Virus record (IMG/VR): IMGVR_UViG_3300020391_000012
Span: 1 to 31,984 of that record
Source: a virus
Reading direction: 5' to 3' (one strand)
Length of the DNA stretch: 31,984 bases
Shown: positions 29,201 to 31,984 of the stretch, in pieces
Layout of the letters: every line of letters begins with the position of its first letter
Position numbering within the stretch: position 1 is the stretch's first letter
The notes under the pieces: model-generated
Databases searched by the model: none
Seen by the model: only the letters and a program-made list of their open reading frames with translations
What the model was told of the DNA's origin: nothing
Translations under genes and position numbers: made by a program

Positions 29201-29411
29201 CTCCAGGGGCAGCGGTATGTATAGGTTTAGAGATTATTTAAAAGTATTGATGGTGCATCCAGTTTATGTCAGGGCAAAGGATGATGCCAAAATAAGAATG
29301 ATCGTAAAAGCTGAAAGTGATTTTTATGAAGCGGCTTTACCGATAATGCTTGCAATGCCTGGCAATGAAGAATTGCAGCGTGTGTTTCGAGAAAATCAAT
29401 TATTAGATTAG
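26205..29411 (+). CDS. Very large internal virion / DNA-ejection protein, gp16-like position, 1068 aa
   Basis: ATG 26205 with GAGGA eight bases upstream. The protein is helical, with hydrophobic patches around residues 380-420 (WAPTHLKNMLATPLFMTYNL, ADMLAASIG) that could enter membranes, and long conserved-looking segments such as LIRKSFLGRILMPFAKAPTN and YAINGQVTGSYPRDKATQKM. T7 gp16 has an N-terminal transglycosylase; no E-x-x-x-S-x-x-P..G-L-M-Q pattern is present here. Position between gp15-like genes and the tail fibre supports a role in forming the ejection channel. Confidence 0.7.
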   Translation: MATPEEQTLDASSSGVTKFADKRPDVSKNIQVAGLGKEVFGLFGEILNRQSKGGMGTSVSGSDATTKVPEPSTEGLLKDDETYKGVQKDLSEKVLTPGGQERFAKGGFQAKVAIEPEDDLIDLAKKAADEEVNTVAKKGLRNFRTGLANEGDALDVLEIRNKDLITSDTGLDFNFDNFESGSDVNRVINSISEIYKNPQELEKRGIKTNEQTLVDATELLADEIGLTKKLLNKKSGQLLNAEEMTAVRVLLQKSAARLEELAKKVETGDASPNDLVAFRRQMSIHAGIQMKAKGAQTEIARALQSFRIKTGTNIPDVQAQVILDETGGTRLAQDMAKGYLDALRTGGQSNANKYVAGAWYQKLGDIWQEVYVNGLLSWAPTHLKNMLATPLFMTYNLMADMLAASIGTGVRTGQRLVGKQVNPEGVYFEDLFARVYGYSKSLRDAYVVMSKTFKTGIPADVLNKIENSNYRAIDSETLNISGEAGKAIDTIGKLIRYPGTALQAADDFWRVISSRGELYEQAIRTARSSKAKGNSTDVAVDDAMMTLLDPKYKSDELDNAARYVTMTDDLGDGLTGGTTKLIRKSFLGRILMPFAKAPTNSMLRVGEGHPLIIAASMINPGSTIRKNLLGQNGSRAQQKAMGKMSLGAMTMSLFHEYAINGQVTGSYPRDKATQKMLPPGWQPYSLVFRAEGFPTDEDGDPLPMYNEKTGLPNGKLLYVSYQGLEPVSAFLGIAASTAQYQTMFYDPEDRLNLASAATIATVDYFRDLPFLQGLGSIIRAFDYGDPSLVLDSPLGSMIGAFPLPMSSAVRNIKKLTDSEEGVEGQGTIIPRKSPATPSLYYTVADVDKLYEDSQKTDNPFKEKPYSLVGTKKNIDGDSAATFFYDTVAYGWNQQVMTIPYAKGVEENFAYKYDMLGFKKEKGVSFAVNPTLALWNSMTPFRMSYGEENIEPYFAELVRLGAPLSEEKSRINGVSLDNIRRGQLTEIAKNKAMLRLNVKGSRGSGMYRFRDYLKVLMVHPVYVRAKDDAKIRMIVKAESDFYEAALPIMLAMPGNEELQRVFRENQLLD

Positions 29412-29422
29412 AAGGTTGAATT

Positions 29423-30997
29423 ATGACAGTATCTAGTACAACTACCAAGAATAGTTATTCAGGTAATGGATCTACTCATAGCTTTGCTTATGGGTTTAAG
29501 ATATTTGCTGATGCAGATTTGACTGTTATCATCAGATCATCAACTGGTGTAGAAACTGTCAGAACACTAAATACACATTACATTGTTACTAATGCTGGTA
29601 ATGATAGTGGCGGTAATGTTCTGTTTAAATTTAATACTGGTACAAGTAGTGACGCTCATTTTAGCTCAAGTGATTTTAGACCAGCCAGTGGTGAAACTGT
29701 TGTTATTAGAAGAAACTTAACACTTACTCAGGGAACTGATTATGTTGAAAATGATCCATTCCCAGCTGAAAGCCATGAGAATGCATTAGATAGAGTTACG
29801 TTTATAACCCAGCAGCTGCAAGAAGAGCTGGATAGATCTATCAAACTTTCAAGAACAAATACTATTACATCACCTGAATTTACTACGTCATCAACTGATA
29901 GAGCTAATAAAGTACTTGCTTTTGATAGTTCAGGAGAAATATCTGTTACTCAAGAGTTAGGAACTTTTAAAGGTGATTGGGCAGCCAGTACATCATACTT
30001 GGTTAGAGATATAGTAAAAGATACCAGCACTAATAATATATTTATAGTCACAACCGCTCATACATCAAGCGGATCCCAGCCACTTACTACTAATGCTAAT
30101 AGCGCTAAATATTCATTAATTGTTGATGCAGCTTCTGCGACTACAAGCGCAACCAATGCAGCAAGTTCAGCAACCGCAGCTGCAAGTTCAGCATCTACTG
30201 CTAGTACCCAGGCAAGTAATGCTTCATCTTCTGCAAGCACAGCATCAACCCAGGCATCTAATGCAAGCACAAGTGCAACCAATGCAGCAAGTTCAGCAAC
30301 CGCAGCAGCAAGTAGCGCTTCACAGCTAGTTACTTTAATAGATAACTTCGATGATGTATATTTGGGAGCAAAGTCAAGTGAGCCTTCAGTCGATAATGAT
30401 GGTGATGCACTAAATGCTGGTGACTTATTCTATGATACTTCAGTCAATGCACTAAAAGTTTACTCAGGTTCAGCCTGGCAAATCACAACACAGACATCTT
30501 TAACAGAGGTATCAGGAGATAGTACACCACAATTAGGTGGAGATTTAGATGTTCAGACAAATGCTATTGTAACAACAAGCAATCGTAACATTGCACTTAC
30601 ACCAAACGGAACTGGTGTTGTTAGAATAGATGGTAATGTAGATATACAAACTGGTGAGATTGTTCTTAAAAATGGTGGCTCACAGTCAAACATAAAATTA
30701 TATTGTGAATCAAGTAATGCACACTATGCACAACTTACAGCACCAGCACATTCTGATTTTGCAGGAAATATAACTATAGTTTTACCAGCTACAGCAGGAA
30801 CTTTGGCACTTACATCACAGTTAAAAACATCAGGAATATCAAGTGGCAACGTAGCTACCTTTGGATCAGGTGTAGCTGATGATGATTTTCTAAGAGTAAA
30901 TGGCACAACTATAGAAGGTAGAAGTGCTAGTGAATTAGCAACTGATATAGGTGCTACAACAAAAGGTTTTGCAGTGGCAATGGCTATAGCTTTATAG
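29423..30997 (+). CDS. Tail fibre protein with T7 gp17-type N-terminus, 524 aa
   Basis: AAGG lies upstream of ATG 29423. Residues ~1-150 (SYSGNGSTHSFAYGFKIFAD; DYVENDPFPAESHENALDRV) are the T7-type fibre N-terminal domain that binds the nozzle. Residues ~236-301 are an Ala/Ser/Thr-rich stalk with an internal repeat. Residues ~305-340 are a short module (YLGAKSSEPSVDNDGDALNA), and the C-terminal part (LGGDLDVQTNAIVTTSNRNI; LTPNGTGVVRIDGN) resembles shaft repeats of cyanophage and other marine-phage fibres. The last CCWGG site is at 30474, and Gly codons shift from GGT toward GGA after it, suggesting a mosaic junction. Confidence 0.9.
   Translation: MTVSSTTTKNSYSGNGSTHSFAYGFKIFADADLTVIIRSSTGVETVRTLNTHYIVTNAGNDSGGNVLFKFNTGTSSDAHFSSSDFRPASGETVVIRRNLTLTQGTDYVENDPFPAESHENALDRVTFITQQLQEELDRSIKLSRTNTITSPEFTTSSTDRANKVLAFDSSGEISVTQELGTFKGDWAASTSYLVRDIVKDTSTNNIFIVTTAHTSSGSQPLTTNANSAKYSLIVDAASATTSATNAASSATAAASSASTASTQASNASSSASTASTQASNASTSATNAASSATAAASSASQLVTLIDNFDDVYLGAKSSEPSVDNDGDALNAGDLFYDTSVNALKVYSGSAWQITTQTSLTEVSGDSTPQLGGDLDVQTNAIVTTSNRNIALTPNGTGVVRIDGNVDIQTGEIVLKNGGSQSNIKLYCESSNAHYAQLTAPAHSDFAGNITIVLPATAGTLALTSQLKTSGISSGNVATFGSGVADDDFLRVNGTTIEGRSASELATDIGATTKGFAVAMAIAL
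30149..30306 (+). repeat. 32-base direct repeat in the fibre stalk
   Basis: The 32 bases at 30149-30180 recur exactly at 30275-30306, 126 bases (42 codons) later, encoding Ala-Thr-Asn-Ala-Ala-Ser-Ser-Ala-Thr-Ala. It marks duplication within the Ala/Ser/Thr stalk, and recombination between the copies would change stalk length in frame. Confidence 0.85.
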
Positions 30998-31006
30998 GAG
31001 TAAAAT

Positions 31007-31333
31007 ATGGCACAAGATTTTGAAAGAGATAAACAGAGAAATGTAGGAACGTCTGCTGTTACAGTTAGAACTGCAAACTCTGATGATGCACTGGTTGGTG
31101 TAAATATAGCAAACACACATACCTCACAAATAGATGTAGATGTATTCATAAATGATGGATCAAATGACTTTTATCTAGTTAAATCTGCACCAATACCAAA
31201 AGGATCGGCATTATCTTTGTTAGATGGTGGTGCAAAAATTGTAATGCAATCTGGTGATATTCTGAAAGTGCAAAGCACTGTAGCAAGTTCTGTAGATGTT
31301 TGGGTATCAGTAGTTGATACGATTAGTGAGTAG
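31007..31333 (+). CDS. Small fibre-associated virion protein, 108 aa
   Basis: TAGGAG precedes ATG 31007. The protein is beta-rich: VGTSAVTVRTANSDDALVGV, then NIANTHTSQIDVDVFINDGS and PIPKGSALSLLDGGAKIVMQ with SGDILKVQSTVASSVDVWVS. This jelly-roll-like arrangement ('V-x-x-A-N-S-D-D-x-L-V-G-x-N-I-A-N') is common in tail-fibre clusters of marine phages. Its role is probably structural, at or near the fibre. No CCWGG sites. Confidence 0.7.
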   Translation: MAQDFERDKQRNVGTSAVTVRTANSDDALVGVNIANTHTSQIDVDVFINDGSNDFYLVKSAPIPKGSALSLLDGGAKIVMQSGDILKVQSTVASSVDVWVSVVDTISE

Positions 31334-31341
31334 GAGTTGAT

Positions 31342-31911
31342 ATGGGATATATAGGACAAACAATAACAACAGTATTTCCAACGTCTGTTAGCTTAGATAC
31401 TGTAACTGCATCAACAAGTCTTAAAACACCATTAATTGAATTTACTGATGGAGATGATGCGATTGCAATAGCTGATACTGGTGTTGTAACAATGCCAAAT
31501 CAACCTGCTTTTAATGTAAAGCCAAGTTCTGACCAAACTAATTTAGCCACAAGTGGCCCAACTATAGCATTTGGAACTGAAATATTTGATAATAATGCAG
31601 ACTTTTCGTCTAATACTTTTACTGCACCAGTAACAGGAAAGTATTATGTATCAGCACAAATAGGTTTATTACAAGTAGATTCTGCTTGTGCTTTTATAGG
31701 ATTAAGTATTTATACCTCAAATAGACAATATTATTCTCTAATTGACCCTGATTTTGGACAAGACGCATCCTATTGGGAATTACAATGGAATGGTGTTGTG
31801 GACATGGATGCGAATGATACAGTTTATATAATGTGGTTACAAAGTGGTGGTGCAGAACAAATAGATGTAAGTGCTTCACATACAAGTTTTTCAGGCTACT
31901 TAGTTGCATAA
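31342..31911 (+). CDS. Accessory fibre protein with C1q-like domain, 189 aa
   Basis: TAGGAG precedes ATG 31342. A short N-terminal anchor (MGYIGQTITTVFPTSVSLDT) is followed by a linker and, from about residue 53, a C1q/TNF-like jelly-roll: FNVKPSSDQTNLATSGPTIA, then NNADFSSNTFTAPVTGKYYV and SAQIGLLQVDS, ending SASHTSFSGYLVA. The pattern 'F...F-x-x-P-x-x-G-x-Y-x-x-S ... F-x-G-x-L' is typical. The N-terminal MGYIG anchor resembles the MPYIG start of the next gene, so both may bind the same partner. Likely a receptor-binding tip. Confidence 0.8.
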   Translation: MGYIGQTITTVFPTSVSLDTVTASTSLKTPLIEFTDGDDAIAIADTGVVTMPNQPAFNVKPSSDQTNLATSGPTIAFGTEIFDNNADFSSNTFTAPVTGKYYVSAQIGLLQVDSACAFIGLSIYTSNRQYYSLIDPDFGQDASYWELQWNGVVDMDANDTVYIMWLQSGGAEQIDVSASHTSFSGYLVA

Positions 31912-31928
31912 AGGATAGGAAATAAAAA

Positions 31929-31984
31929 ATGCCATATATAGGAACATCTCCTTCCAACGGAGTAAGACGAGTACATACCTATAC
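31929..31984 (+). CDS. Fibre protein N-terminus, cut by window end
   Basis: AGGATAGGA lies upstream of ATG 31929. Only 18 residues are present, MPYIGTSPSNGVRRVHTY, a start I recognise from fibre proteins of marine phages. If the genome is circular or permuted, this may be the 5' end of the gene whose 3' end occupies 1-870. Confidence 0.75.
   Translation, partial: MPYIGTSPSNGVRRVHTY

Noticed and set aside
30058-30329. Frames on both strands opposite or within the fibre stalk (Leu/Ala- and Gln/Leu-rich)
   Set aside because: They are low-complexity products of the Ala/Ser/Thr codon repeats read out of frame.
1-31984. Anti-restriction, toxin-antitoxin or defence island
   Set aside because: No gene shows recognisable motifs of these systems; unassigned small genes are described by what is visible only.

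Overview
The window is most of the genome of a temperate, T7-like short-tailed phage (podovirus), in its free or circular form rather than integrated. It is AT-rich (I judge high-30s % GC by eye, not computed). Gene content and style (C1q-like and carbohydrate-type tail fibres, tiny Lys-rich genes) suggest a marine bacterium as host, probably an alphaproteobacterium; the taxonomic part is inference. Both edges of the window cut fibre-like genes, as expected if a circularly permuted or circular genome was opened inside the host-recognition module, but the ends could also belong to different genes.

Layout. (1) 1-870: C-terminal part of a fibre protein. (2) 890-2857: a small XkdW-like protein, two membrane proteins, a 3-TM holin and an M15 peptidase endolysin. 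(3) 2847-4007: six very small, strongly basic, mostly overlapping genes. (4) 4008-4328: the integration site. It holds the 3' half of a tRNA-Asp(GTC) gene (4115-4159) flanked by two copies of a tandem TGTACACA element, then a repressor-like operator. (5) 4329-5626: a 49-aa protein and a tyrosine integrase. (6) 5623-8128, minus strand: a leftward operon of PD-(D/E)XK exonuclease, 46-aa membrane protein, conserved protein, single-strand annealing protein candidate, unknown protein and excisionase. (7) 8162-9179: immunity region with a CI-type repressor (minus), a Cro-like regulator (plus) and inverted-repeat operators. (8) 9181-11174: rightward early genes (VRR-NUC nuclease, NrdR-like zinc ribbon, DUF6378-like, DUF6362-like). 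(9) 11229-17705: packaging and head genes (small zinc ribbon, TerS, TerL, polyproline protein, portal, Bbp19-like, scaffold, major capsid, decoration-like). (10) 17755-29411: tail adaptor and nozzle (gp11/gp12-like), gp13-like GNAT fold and large internal virion/ejection proteins. (11) 29423-31984: T7-type tail fibre and accessory fibre genes.

How it fits together. The virion set follows T7 order (portal, scaffold, capsid, terminator, gp11, gp12, gp13, gp14, internal proteins, fibre), but no phage RNA polymerase is seen in the window. Control appears lambda-like: one repressor plausibly binds four similar inverted repeats (consensus WTGACA-N5-TGTCAW), at the leftward promoter, at both divergent promoters and in front of the integrase operon. 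Most early genes overlap by ATGA or TAATG, implying translational coupling.

The most interesting signals are: the four-site operator set; three identical-geometry tandem TGTACACA elements, two flanking the attachment core and one between terS and terL; a roughly five-fold excess of CCWGG across about 29 kb that drops to zero over the roughly 3.1 kb host-recognition/lysis-edge module; a probably leaderless cro; and an integrase with Gly where the HxxR histidine is expected.
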